Source of the DNA: a bacterium
Lineage (GTDB): Bacteria; Planctomycetota; Planctomycetia; Planctomycetales; Planctomycetaceae
DNA: 63,254 nucleotides
Reading direction: 5' to 3'
Assembly (NCBI GenBank): GCA_016124895.1
Contig: WGMU01000028.1
Span: 1 to 63,254 of the forward strand
In this document: one piece after another, positions 36,976-45,473 of the stretch
How positions within the stretch are numbered: position 1 is the stretch's first letter
Layout of the letters: each line of letters opens with the position of its first letter
Notes under the pieces: model-generated
What the model was told of the DNA's origin: nothing
Databases searched by the model: none
Seen by the model: only the letters and a program-made list of their open reading frames with translations
Translations under genes and position numbers: made by a program

Positions 36976-39869
36976 ACGACCAGAACGTGCCGATCGCGAC
37001 TTACCGCCTGCAGTTCAGCCGCGTCTTCACGTTCGATGACGCGAAGGAACTCGTGCCGTACCTGTCGCGGCTGGGCATCACGCACATTTACAGCTCGCCG
37101 ATCCTGCGCTCGCGAGTGGCCAGCACGCACGGATACGACGTCGTCGACCCGATTACCGTCAATCCGAACATCGGTGACGAGACAACCTTTCGCGGACTCG
37201 TGACGACGGCGCAGGCTCACGGACTGGGACTGATTCTCGACATCGTGCCGAACCATATGGCCGCAAGCAGCACGGAGAATCTCTACTGGCGCGATGTGCT
37301 GATGTTTGGCGTCAGTTCGAGTTACTGCCGCTGGTTTGACGTCGACTGGCGGATGCCCGATGCCGAATCGTGGGGTCGCGTACTGATCCCGATTCTCGGA
37401 GCACCGCTGTCGAAGATCCTTGCCAGCGACGAATTGAGCGTCGTCTGGGAAGACGGGCGATTCTGCATTCGCTACTACGAACACCTCTTCCCGCTTGACC
37501 CGTCGACTGTCCCGACCGTCTGCCGATTCGGTGCGGCATCGCTGAGCGAAACCCTGCCGCCCGAACACCCGACCCGACAGACCATTGACGAGTTGCTGAC
37601 GAAGCTGGCCCGAATCCCCGGCCGAATCGTCCGCACGCGGCGTGACACAGAACTGCCTCTCGACGAAATCGAACTCTGGCTGTCACAACTGGCCGGACGC
37701 ATCGAAGCTTCGCCACTGACGCACAACTGGGCCGAGACGACCGCTCGACAGTTCGGGGAGGGCGACGAAGGCCGCAAACGAATCAGAAAACTGCTCAACC
37801 GGCAGTGCTATCGGCTGGCCTTCTGGCGGCTGGCGGCGCGGGCGATTAACTATCGTCGATTCTTCGACATCAATGACCTGGTATCCATCCGCCAGGAAGA
37901 CCCGTACGTCTTCGATGAAACCCACGCACTCGTTGCACGCTGGATTAACGACGGCCTGCTGAGCGGACTTCGGGTTGACCATATCGACGGGCTGCGAAAC
38001 CCGCGGGGATACCTGCAGCGTCTTGCTGAACTGGCTGGCAGTCAGACTGCTCTCCGGCCGTTTCGCCTGTTCGTTGAGAAAATCCTCGCACCAGATGAGC
38101 GGTTGCCGGACGACTGGCCTGTTGACGGCACGACCGGTTACGAGTTTCTCAACGACGTCGAATCGCTCTTCGTATCGCCGGAAGGGTTCGAGGAGATCGT
38201 CGACGGCTATCAGCGAACGCTCGGGCAACCCGTGAGGTGGTACAAAATCGAACGGCAGGCCAAACGTCGCGTTCTCAAAGATGAACTGTCCTCGTTTGTC
38301 GGCCGGCTTGCGGACCTGCTGCTGCGCATTACCCGAAGAGACGAAAAGACGAATGCGCTGACGGAGCAGCAACTGGTGAGGGCCATCGTCGAAGTTGTCG
38401 TCGGCTTGCCTGTTTATCGGACGTACGTCGATGACCGAACGGCGGAGATTTCGGCGGCCGATCGACGCTGGATTGAAACCGCACTGACTCGCGCCCGACT
38501 CTCCGAGCGCGCTGATTCGGAAGCAGTTGCGTTCCTCGGAAGCGTGCTGTTGCTGGATGGTCTGCCTGACCTGCCTGACCATGAACAGCGCGAGCGACTG
38601 AACTTCATTCAGCGGTTCCAGCAGATCACCGGACCGGCCGCAGCCAAAGGCGTCGAAGATACGGCGTTGTACTCATACGTGCCGCTGGTCTCGCTGAATG
38701 AGGTTGGAGGTGAACCACAGCGCGACCTCGCGAACGCAGTCACTCGCTTTCACCAGACGAACAAACAACGAGCCGCAACGTCGCCGCAGTCGATGCTCTG
38801 CGCAACGACGCACGACACCAAACGCAGCGCCGACGTGCGTTCCCGTCTCGATGTTCTGTCTGAGATGCCGAAACTCTGGAACGGTTACGTCAGTCGCTGG
38901 ATGCGGATGAACCAGCCACTTCGCCAGACGGTTAAAGGCAAACCCGCTCCCGATCCGGCCACCGAGTACCTCTTCTATCAGAGTCTCGTCGCCTTGTGGC
39001 CGGCTGTTGCCCAGACGGGAACGGAGTCTTCATTTCCCGACGCAGCGGCACTTGCCGCGCTGGCGGATCGACTCAACCAGTACATGCTGAAGGCCGCTCG
39101 CGAAGCCAAGACGCGCACAAACTGGATCGATAGCAACAAAGTCTACGAAACAGCGCTGTCGGAGTTTGTCCGCAACGCGATCCTCTGCGGAGTGCGGGCC
39201 ACCATCGCATCGCCTTTCCTCGCCGACGTGCAGAGCCTTGTCAGTCGCATCACCCGGTGCGGATTCTGGAATGCTCTGTCGCGGCTCGTTCTGCAGTACA
39301 CCTCGCCGGGAACTCCCGATCTGTACCAGGGCGACGAGCTGTGGAACTTTTCGCTGGTGGACCCTGACAACCGCCGCGCCGTCAACTTCGAGCAGCGACG
39401 CGAGCTGCTCGACGATCTGGTGATCCGCTTCGAGACTGCCGACCAGCGCGACGCTCTACTGACTGAGCTGGTCGCCGCGCCCGAGGACGGCCGGATCAAA
39501 ATGCACGTTCTGCGAACGCTCCTGCACGCGCGGAATCAGCATCCTGATCTCTTCTTCAGTGGTGACTATCAGCCGCTGGAAGCATCGGGACCTGCGAGCA
39601 CTCATCTCGTCAGTTTCGCTCGAACAGCGGCCGGCGCAGCGATTGTCGTTATCGTCCCGCGACTGCTCTGTTCCCTGATTGCAACACCGACCCAGCCACC
39701 TGGCGGCAGAGACGTGTGGAATCGTACGACCGTTCCACTGCCGGAGAACCTGAGGCAGCGAGAGTGGCATTCTCCATTAACAGGCGAAACTCACAATGAC
39801 TTTGGCAACCGAATTGATGTGGCGACTGCGTTGCGTCAATTGCCGACTGCGGTGCTGATCGCCGAGTGA
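36972..39869 (+). CDS. treY: Maltooligosyl trehalose synthase (TreY)
   Basis: 965 residues, within the usual TreY range. The start overlaps the treZ stop by four bases (ATGA). TreY turns the reducing end of a maltodextrin into an alpha,alpha-1,1 linkage. Family motifs include PIATYRLQFSRVFTFDDAKE, SSPILRSRVASTHGYDVVDP, LILDIVPNHMAAS, the nucleophile region LRVDHIDGLRNP, and the late blocks ATTHDTKRSADVRSRLDVLS and PGTPDLYQGDELW. All expected catalytic neighbourhoods look intact. With TreZ it supports trehalose release from glycogen. Confidence 0.96.
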   Translation: MNDQNVPIATYRLQFSRVFTFDDAKELVPYLSRLGITHIYSSPILRSRVASTHGYDVVDPITVNPNIGDETTFRGLVTTAQAHGLGLILDIVPNHMAASSTENLYWRDVLMFGVSSSYCRWFDVDWRMPDAESWGRVLIPILGAPLSKILASDELSVVWEDGRFCIRYYEHLFPLDPSTVPTVCRFGAASLSETLPPEHPTRQTIDELLTKLARIPGRIVRTRRDTELPLDEIELWLSQLAGRIEASPLTHNWAETTARQFGEGDEGRKRIRKLLNRQCYRLAFWRLAARAINYRRFFDINDLVSIRQEDPYVFDETHALVARWINDGLLSGLRVDHIDGLRNPRGYLQRLAELAGSQTALRPFRLFVEKILAPDERLPDDWPVDGTTGYEFLNDVESLFVSPEGFEEIVDGYQRTLGQPVRWYKIERQAKRRVLKDELSSFVGRLADLLLRITRRDEKTNALTEQQLVRAIVEVVVGLPVYRTYVDDRTAEISAADRRWIETALTRARLSERADSEAVAFLGSVLLLDGLPDLPDHEQRERLNFIQRFQQITGPAAAKGVEDTALYSYVPLVSLNEVGGEPQRDLANAVTRFHQTNKQRAATSPQSMLCATTHDTKRSADVRSRLDVLSEMPKLWNGYVSRWMRMNQPLRQTVKGKPAPDPATEYLFYQSLVALWPAVAQTGTESSFPDAAALAALADRLNQYMLKAAREAKTRTNWIDSNKVYETALSEFVRNAILCGVRATIASPFLADVQSLVSRITRCGFWNALSRLVLQYTSPGTPDLYQGDELWNFSLVDPDNRRAVNFEQRRELLDDLVIRFETADQRDALLTELVAAPEDGRIKMHVLRTLLHARNQHPDLFFSGDYQPLEASGPASTHLVSFARTAAGAAIVVIVPRLLCSLIATPTQPPGGRDVWNRTTVPLPENLRQREWHSPLTGETHNDFGNRIDVATALRQLPTAVLIAE

Positions 39870-39904
39870 CCGAACACTGTCTCCGCATGAGGGTCGCCCG
39901 CCCG

Positions 39905-40141
39905 TCACAACATGCCCGGCGTGGGATTGTGGACCACTTCTGCCGACTCGCTGTCGAGCGGTGCGTCGTCGAAGTCGTAACTCGTGCAGCCTGTCAGCGG
40001 CGTTTTCTGCTCGAATCTGAAGCTGCCGTCGTCGTCACGCTTCAGAATCGCCCACTGTACGTAAGACCGAAGCTGGGCTTCCGTGTCGAATGTCGCCACA
40101 AGGTTCCGTTGGTCCCGCTTGATGCCATAAAGGTTCCACAT
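39905..40141 (-). CDS. Small hypothetical protein (78 aa)
   Basis: 78 residues beginning MWNLYGIKRDQRNLVATFDT. The short beta/alpha pattern, followed by AQLRSYVQWAILKRDDDGSF, looks like a single small folded domain with an acidic tail. It lies 57 bases after a DUF2007 gene on the same strand and could be cotranscribed with it. No family was recognised. The gene is convergent with treY. Confidence 0.6.
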   Translation of the reverse strand: MWNLYGIKRDQRNLVATFDTEAQLRSYVQWAILKRDDDGSFRFEQKTPLTGCTSYDFDDAPLDSESAEVVHNPTPGML

Positions 40142-40198
40142 GACACACCTCCGATCTGACGCGCAATCGTGACATCGCGTGGAAGGCCTGAATCCACG

Positions 40199-40438
40199 TC
40201 AGAAATCGTTGACCTGTTCGTGACCGGCAACCAGCGACCGAGCCTGATTGGCATCGCAGGCCTTGACGACCAGTTCGACAGGAATCAGGTCAACGCCCGC
40301 CAGGCTGCCCTGTTGTTCGTTGTCCAGGAGGCATTCCATCCCGGCCTCTTCCAGTGTCGCCCGAACAAGGTCAGCCCGCGCGGGATCACTTGACCGAAAT
40401 ACGACGACCGGATGAGTATCAACTGAGGCGGCAGACAT
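40199..40438 (-). CDS. DUF2007-type small protein
   Basis: 79 residues matching the DUF2007 pattern of small putative signal-transducing proteins: VVVFRSSDPARADLVRATLE, then EEAGMECLLDNEQQG, VELVVKACDANQARSLVAGHE. The fold is a ferredoxin-like alpha/beta unit of the GlnB type by family description. It starts the pair of small genes at the left end of the stress cluster. The function is unknown. Confidence 0.78.
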   Translation of the reverse strand: MSAASVDTHPVVVFRSSDPARADLVRATLEEAGMECLLDNEQQGSLAGVDLIPVELVVKACDANQARSLVAGHEQVNDF

Positions 40439-40520
40439 GATGTTTCCTCACGATCGCATGTGACGTCCCGGCCCGTCGCGTTGAACGTCGCGTCGCTGTG
40501 CCGACCGGCCACAACGTCGC

Positions 40521-41660
40521 TTAATATGGTGTCGCCTGCAGGCCGGTCGGTTTCCAGTTGCCGAAATCGACTGATTCCGGAAACTCAAGATCGTGTTCCT
40601 CATACCAGGCTTTCGGGTCGGCGTGAAACCGTCCAATCATCAGTGGCAGTGTGTAGCGCAGACGCCGCATCGGTTCCCAGTGGAGTGCATTACGGGCGTG
40701 AGTCAGGTCGACTTCGTAATTGTCGTCGGCGAGATCGACCATCCACGGCCGGATGAACGGCCCGTCGTCGGCGTCGGTCAGGTGTCCCTGGAGCCAGGCG
40801 CCAACCTTGGCGAGCGGCTTGGGAATCCAAATCGTCGGCCACCACTTGCCGTGAATCAGCGAGCCCAGCTGGTCCTGCAGCTCGGCGTAGCTCATCACGT
40901 CGGGTTCGGCAATCAGGAACATTTCCCTCGGAGACAGCTTGTTTCGGCTGTCGATCACGCACTGGATACAAGCCACCAGATCGTCCATGTGAATCATCGC
41001 CTGTCCGTGCGTCTTGTCACCTGGAAAGACGAAGCTTGTCATCCGCTTCTCATAGATGCGGGCCACCTGCTGCGACAGCGGAATCGAATGGCAGACGTCG
41101 TCGTAGACACCGGCCACGCGCAGAATGACACAGGGTATCTCACCGGCGTGTTCGCGGATCACGCGTTCGGCGCGAACCTTCGATTGTGGATACTCCCATT
41201 CGGCGTTCACCGGATCCCATTCGTGGAGCTTGTGTTCGTCGTCGGGCTTCATGACCAGCAGACTGCTGGTGAAGATGAACTGCTCGACCGGTAACGACTC
41301 CAGGTGCTCCAGCATCCGCCGTGTCCCTCGCACGGTCAGTTCCTCGTAGAGGTCGCTCGGTTCGCCTGAGAAGTCGTAATAAGCTGCCAGATGGACGACA
41401 GCCGCCAGCTTCGGCAGGCTGCCGGCTTCCTCGGCCTTGAGTGACTTCACCTGACTGAACGCTGCAGCGACAGATTCGTCGCTCGTCAGGTCACAGTGAA
41501 TCCAGACGTCCGCGTCCGAGCCATCCGGTGGGTCATCGACGTCCATGCCGATGACCGAAAAGTCTGATGCAAGATGTTCCGTCAGAGCCCTCCCGATCCG
41601 ACCGGCGGCGCCGGTAATCAGCACGAAGGGTTTCTTCAGCGTGTTCGGTGTCGTGGACAT
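40521..41660 (-). CDS. NAD-dependent epimerase/dehydratase family protein
   Basis: 379 residues from ATG 41660, which has AGGAA 6 bases upstream; the open frame continues 115 codons upstream but without protein-like sequence. It is an extended short-chain dehydrogenase: nucleotide loop ITGAAGRIGRALTEHL (GxxGxxG), VVHLAAYYDFSG, and the catalytic Tyr/Lys in YPQSKVRAERV. The C-terminal 140 residues are the sugar- or substrate-binding part. Members act on nucleotide sugars, steroids or flavonoids; the substrate here is unknown. A weak sigma-54-like site lies about 140 bases upstream. Confidence 0.85.
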   Translation of the reverse strand: MSTTPNTLKKPFVLITGAAGRIGRALTEHLASDFSVIGMDVDDPPDGSDADVWIHCDLTSDESVAAAFSQVKSLKAEEAGSLPKLAAVVHLAAYYDFSGEPSDLYEELTVRGTRRMLEHLESLPVEQFIFTSSLLVMKPDDEHKLHEWDPVNAEWEYPQSKVRAERVIREHAGEIPCVILRVAGVYDDVCHSIPLSQQVARIYEKRMTSFVFPGDKTHGQAMIHMDDLVACIQCVIDSRNKLSPREMFLIAEPDVMSYAELQDQLGSLIHGKWWPTIWIPKPLAKVGAWLQGHLTDADDGPFIRPWMVDLADDNYEVDLTHARNALHWEPMRRLRYTLPLMIGRFHADPKAWYEEHDLEFPESVDFGNWKPTGLQATPY

Positions 41661-42294
41661 GTAGGATTCCTGTCTGCTGTTGATGGCTGCAGACCGTTCT
41701 CTGCCGCAGTGGCTGTCAGGAAGCGTCTCGACAGCCCAGCCTGCGTATGCTTCAGATAAAAAGAGCAACGCCTCCCGGGTCGGAAGAAACATCCCCGCAA
41801 AGCGGATGCCGGGCGATCCGCGGCTTCGTTTTTCCCCTGATCGTGGTGACTTCAGCAACTGTGCCGGATGCCGTGCGACCAGAGCGGAGTGCCAGCAACC
41901 CGTCTTCAATGGCCGCGGCCCAGGCCAACAGGCGATCGTCTGGGCCGTCGATCGCGTCGCGCACGGCAGTTGACGGCGAGGCGGCACGTCGCTTCGCTCA
42001 ATCAACCTGGGGCGTTTGAACTGGAGGCGATCAGGTCGGAGTGGGTGGCGAGTGCGTCCCGGTTAACGCCGCTGCGTTACGCAACAATCACCAGCCCTGC
42101 TTCGAGTATATCACCGACGCCGTATCTGGTCAGAACGAGCAGACCGGAAGACCGACTGAGAATCGCCGGGTGACTGCCAGCACGACATTGCCGCTCCAAA
42201 TCGCCGGCGTTCTCCGACGTGGCTGACATGCTCCGCGTCCTCGAAACAGCAACGGTGTCACCGCCACACAAAGCCGATGTCCCGCCAGCCGCCT
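41661..42294. other. Long gap, no convincing gene
   Basis: 634 bases. Two short minus-strand frames (41752-41964 and 42077-42271) have no start-site support and no family I recognise; they could be a decayed gene. Apart from the weak promoter match at 41796-41811, nothing was found. Confidence 0.4.
41796..41811 (-). promoter_or_regulatory. Weak sigma-54-like site before the epimerase
   Basis: On the minus strand the site reads CGGCATCCGCTTTGCG: GG and GC are correctly spaced (GG-N10-GC), TTGC is kept, but the -24 block is GGCAT instead of GGCAC. It is about 136 bases before the start codon. Confidence 0.35.
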
Positions 42295-42756
42295 CTACCG
42301 CGGCATCGTCTTCAGACGTGAGGTTGCCGGTTCGGACTGATGCCGTGAAGGATCGCAGTTGCTGCAGCGAGACCGTGACTGAGTGTCTTCATCGTTTTCA
42401 ACGCGATCTCCGTGAGCACGCGCCGACGGAGGGTCGGGCGCGTCGTTGGGAACCAGGCCAAACATCATCAGCAGCAGCCCAACTCCCATCAGGTTCTGCA
42501 TGGCGGCCGGAGCCCCCGCAGCCAGACCCCAGCTCTGCGAGTACGCGAAGCCGATCACCCAGCAGGCAATCAGCACCTGGCCGAGGTGTGCGTGTCTCCA
42601 CGGGCGCCAGTACGAACTTCCGGCCAGCACGATCACGGCGAGAGCTGCGGCGAAGTCGCAGACCCACCAGCCGGAACGGGCTTCGAGATGACCAAAAATA
42701 AACGGACTCATCGCCAGCCAGCAGCCAATCATGATTTCAACGTCGCGTGCCCACAT
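42295..42756 (-). CDS. SPW-type four-helix membrane protein
   Basis: 153 residues. The first half has a repeated helix pattern of the SPW type (IGCWLAMSPFIFG), with further helices DFAAALAVIVLAG, VLIACWVIGFAYS and NLMGVGLLLMMFGLVPN. The last 45 residues are hydrophilic and low in complexity. SPW proteins are small inner-membrane proteins of unknown function. The gene follows the VKOR-like gene after 94 bases on the same strand, probably in one transcript. Confidence 0.7.
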   Translation of the reverse strand: MWARDVEIMIGCWLAMSPFIFGHLEARSGWWVCDFAAALAVIVLAGSSYWRPWRHAHLGQVLIACWVIGFAYSQSWGLAAGAPAAMQNLMGVGLLLMMFGLVPNDAPDPPSARAHGDRVENDEDTQSRSRCSNCDPSRHQSEPATSRLKTMPR

Positions 42757-42850
42757 GGCGAATCTCCCGTTTCAGATGACCATTGACTCCGCCGGCCTTG
42801 AATCGGTGGTCCCATAAAGCCGGTGGCGCCTCTGTCGACGCGGGCTCTGT

Positions 42851-43492
42851 TCACGCAGCCGCCGGTCCCGTTCCACCGTACGACGAATCCGGAAGGGCAA
42901 CTTCGTCAGCGATCGCGACAGGTCGACCCCAGAAAGTGTCCCACAGAACGTGCCGGTCGTGCGTCTGCTTCCACACGCGATGCAGGAACAGCAGGCACGA
43001 CCAGACTTCGTCGTAAGCCATATAGACAAGAATCAGTGACACAATCGCGGTCACGATGCACAGAGTACACCACGAACCAACGACTGTTCCCTGCAGGACG
43101 ACGAGCACGGCACTCACAACCCCCAGGGGAATCACGTCAATACCGAACAGCACGACCAGCCAGGGACGATACTGCCAGCGACGCGTCGATCCTGCGAGAC
43201 CGAAGATCGCGTCGCCGAGGTAGGCGACCGCTCCAAACGCCGCGTCAGGAATCAGAGTCCACTTTCGCATCCACATGGAGACGTCCGAATCGAGGACCTT
43301 CGCGGTCTGATCGCCGAAGAATGGATCCCACACGGAGTCGATGAGCCGCCACTGATAGAGTGCGAGGTACGTCGCCATCAGGAATGCAACAAACGCCAGG
43401 ATGCAGATCGGCACACGCTGCCGCCAGGCCGACGGGTTGTAGTCCCACGGTTCTGGAATGGCGTCAGGATTGTCAGGCAGTCGAGCGTGCAT
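42851..43492 (-). CDS. VKOR-like membrane protein with a single CxxC
   Basis: 213 residues with four to five hydrophobic helices. It fits the vitamin K epoxide reductase family: a helix after [20 protein letters not shown], then a loop containing [18 protein letters not shown], and the active-site helix [15 protein letters not shown] (Cys142, Cys145). Canonical members have a second Cys pair in the first periplasmic loop that shuttles electrons; here that loop ([17 protein letters not shown]) has none. It may depend on an external thiol partner or have lost disulfide-forming activity. Residues after about 165 are hydrophilic. Confidence 0.75.
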   Translation of the reverse strand: MHARLPDNPDAIPEPWDYNPSAWRQRVPICILAFVAFLMATYLALYQWRLIDSVWDPFFGDQTAKVLDSDVSMWMRKWTLIPDAAFGAVAYLGDAIFGLAGSTRRWQYRPWLVVLFGIDVIPLGVVSAVLVVLQGTVVGSWCTLCIVTAIVSLILVYMAYDEVWSCLLFLHRVWKQTHDRHVLWDTFWGRPVAIADEVALPDSSYGGTGPAAA

Positions 43493-43842
43493 TGTCTCAG
43501 TCCTGCTTGCATCACATGCTTTGAACTGGCGGAACGCAGCGAGACGTCACTGACGTCCGTGAGACCTGACGCCTCAGAATGGCGGGCCTCACCCACAGCG
43601 TTCCGGAGGCCTTGACGGATTCGTCAGCGGGGCCGGTCCGGTGACCGTTGAGGAAAGCGCCGGACGCGGCTCTGTTGCCCATCCCGACAGTGACAGTGGT
43701 TGAGGACGAGATTTAAACATAACCCTGGCCAGGAGTTTCCTCAGTCTGAATTTCGCTCCGCGCGAATCAGGACGCGCAAGCCGGCGACCGTCAGCACTCA
43801 CTGCGGACCGCCGGTTACCAACCGTTTCCGATGGCCGGACGG
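43493..43842. other. Intergenic gap, nothing recognised
   Basis: 350 bases upstream of the VKOR-like gene and downstream of the pyridoxamine-oxidase-like gene. No frame, repeat or sigma-54 match was found on either strand. Confidence 0.4.
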
Positions 43843-44361
43843 CTATTTCGGAGTGACTGAGTCGGGCCAGGTGATCTCCTCGTGAGTCGTTCTGGCGATC
43901 TCGTCGCCACCCACGACGGCCTTGAGCAGCTCCACCATCGTCACGCGACGATGGTCCCAGAACTCGGCGTGGTCAACTTTGACCTGAATCAGAACAAGGC
44001 CCTCGGTCTCGACGCCGTCGGGAAACCATTCCGCCAGTTCCGGCTTCCACAGCGATTCAAACTTGCGGCGGTCGACCACTTCGGCGGCCTCGCCGCTTAG
44101 CGAGAGATAGCTTTTCGACTTCGGTCTGGCGAAAACAACGCCGACGCGCGGATGAGCGTGGATATCTCCCATGCGGGAATCCTGGCTGTGGCTGAAGAAC
44201 CAGAGGTCACCGTCAAACCGTCGTGTCACGCTGACCATCGGCCGACTTCGCAACAGGCCTGTTTCGGCGCGCGTTGTGAGCATGGCAATTTCAATTTCCT
44301 GGATCATCGAATCAATCTTCTCGATTGCTTCCTGTCGTTCTGTCATCGTCGCGGCGGTCAT
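43843..44361 (-). CDS. Pyridoxamine 5'-phosphate oxidase-like (general stress protein 26 type)
   Basis: 172 residues from ATG 44361 (AGGA about 10 bases upstream). Split-barrel flavin-binding fold: MLTTRAETGLLRSRPMVSVT, LWFFSHSQDSRMGDIHAHPR, VGVVFARPKSKSYLSLSGEA and LIQVKVDHAEFWDHRR match the general stress protein 26 group, which binds FMN or F420-like cofactors. True pyridoxamine phosphate oxidase is longer. The gene has a sigma-54 promoter match 105 bases upstream and faces the helical/PRC-barrel pair, which fits a stress role. Confidence 0.85.
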   Translation of the reverse strand: MTAATMTERQEAIEKIDSMIQEIEIAMLTTRAETGLLRSRPMVSVTRRFDGDLWFFSHSQDSRMGDIHAHPRVGVVFARPKSKSYLSLSGEAAEVVDRRKFESLWKPELAEWFPDGVETEGLVLIQVKVDHAEFWDHRRVTMVELLKAVVGGDEIARTTHEEITWPDSVTPK

Positions 44362-44391
44362 GAGTGAGTCATCCTGATTCCTGAAGGTCAC

Positions 44392-44520
44392 ATGCTCGAA
44401 ACAGCCAACGCGACCACCTGTGAAGCCGGTCCGTGCAAGGGGGGATGCGTCGACCGGAAAGTGAGTGGCAAGAGGTGTGCCGAACGTCAGATCGTGCCTG
44501 AGGTCGTTGCGGAAGCGTGA
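44392..44520 (+). CDS. Possible Cys-rich micro-protein (42 aa)
   Basis: A 42-codon frame with AAGG 5 bases before the ATG. It has four Cys in a C-x4-C-x3-C-x9-C arrangement (TCEAGPCKGGCVDRK, then GKRCAERQ), which would suit metal binding. It lies in the gap that also contains the sigma-54 site 44467-44482 of the opposite gene. It is short enough to be chance, and codon evidence is weak. Confidence 0.3.
   Translation: MLETANATTCEAGPCKGGCVDRKVSGKRCAERQIVPEVVAEA
44467..44482 (-). promoter_or_regulatory. Sigma-54 promoter of the stress-protein gene
   Basis: On the minus strand the site reads CGGCACACCTCTTGCC, matching TGGCACR-N4-TTGCW at all invariant positions (GG and GC) and in spacing. It lies about 105 bases before the start codon at 44361. 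Confidence 0.65.
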
Positions 44521-44727
44521 CGCCGCAACTCGTCCCGGTTGACGAGACGCCAGTTCGACCGCGCAACAACCGCGACTGCGGCGCGGAATCCTCCTGACCG
44601 TGCCTCAATTGAGCGGGCGCATCCCGACACGGAACCGCCGCACATCCATGACTGGCAGAACTGCGGTCACTCTCCGGACTCACAACGGCCCTCAGCAGCG
44701 AGTCGACCTCAAGTGGTGAGCCGCCGC

Positions 44728-44742
44728 TGGCACGCTGCTTGC
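44728..44742 (+). promoter_or_regulatory. Sigma-54 promoter of the helical/PRC-barrel operon
   Basis: TGGCACGCTGCTTGC is a full match to the -24/-12 consensus TGGCACR-N4-TTGC. It lies 98 bases before the start codon at 44841 and points at the two-gene unit that is convergent with the NtrC-type regulator gene. Confidence 0.8.
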
Positions 44743-44840
44743 GTGATGCCGGTCCCCCCTTGCGCTCAGCCTTCAAGGCGGCCTTCGCTGTCAAGGCTCA
44801 CCGGCGGTCACCGACGGTCTTGAATATCTGGAGCCAGGAA

Positions 44841-45473
44841 ATGAGCACCATCCTCAGCAAACAACAGTCAACGGGTCCGGGTGACGAATCCCGGGATACC
44901 GGATCGCGGCGTGATCTCCCGCCCCGGTCTGACAACGTGAGAAGTCTGCTCGATCCCACTTCGGTCATCGTTCTCAACCGTCTGCTCAATGCAACACGTC
45001 AGGCGGCCATGACGACCCGCCTGGCTGACGGCCTGTGTAGCGACCTGGACTTCAAATCCTGGCTCCACCAGCTCAGTGAGCTGCATGACTCCGCTGGAAC
45101 TGAACTGCGACGTCTCCTGGAAACAGAAGACTTTGTGTTTCATTCGCAATTCAGTCTGTGGGGATCGCTGCGGCGGCTCGGAATGAAATGTGCGCGGCGA
45201 TTGCTGGTGGCCTCCGACTTCGTACTGATGGATGTCTGCCGTCGCGCCGAGTACCGCGTTCAGGCGACTTATGAAGTCGCTCTGTGGGTCCTGCATCCAG
45301 GCACGGTCCGGGAAGTCGTGGAAGACCAGTTCCAGCAGTTCGTGCTGCATCGGTCAATGATTCCTGCCCGGCGACTGCCGCAGACGAACGGCTTTCTGCA
45401 ACAGGCCGGACGGCTGCAGCAGATTCACTCCCCTCAGAATCACCAGGAGACGAGTCATGTTTCGTCACACTGA
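44841..45473 (+). CDS. Hypothetical helical protein of the stress cluster
   Basis: 210 residues from ATG 44841 (GGAGCCAGGA just upstream). The first 35 residues are polar. Residues about 40-200 are strongly helical and without Cys pairs or membrane segments: VIVLNRLLNATRQAAMTTRL, DFKSWLHQLSELHDSAGTEL, RRLGMKCARRLLVASDFVL. The first helices weakly recall four-helix DUF2383-type stress proteins, but this is not firm. It starts a unit with the PRC-barrel gene, overlapping it by 17 bases, behind a sigma-54 promoter. Confidence 0.65.
   Translation: MSTILSKQQSTGPGDESRDTGSRRDLPPRSDNVRSLLDPTSVIVLNRLLNATRQAAMTTRLADGLCSDLDFKSWLHQLSELHDSAGTELRRLLETEDFVFHSQFSLWGSLRRLGMKCARRLLVASDFVLMDVCRRAEYRVQATYEVALWVLHPGTVREVVEDQFQQFVLHRSMIPARRLPQTNGFLQQAGRLQQIHSPQNHQETSHVSSH

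Noticed and set aside
41661-42005. N-terminal extension of the epimerase by 115 codons
   Set aside because: The Rossmann fold starts right after ATG 41660, which has its own ribosome-binding site. The extension has no protein-like pattern.
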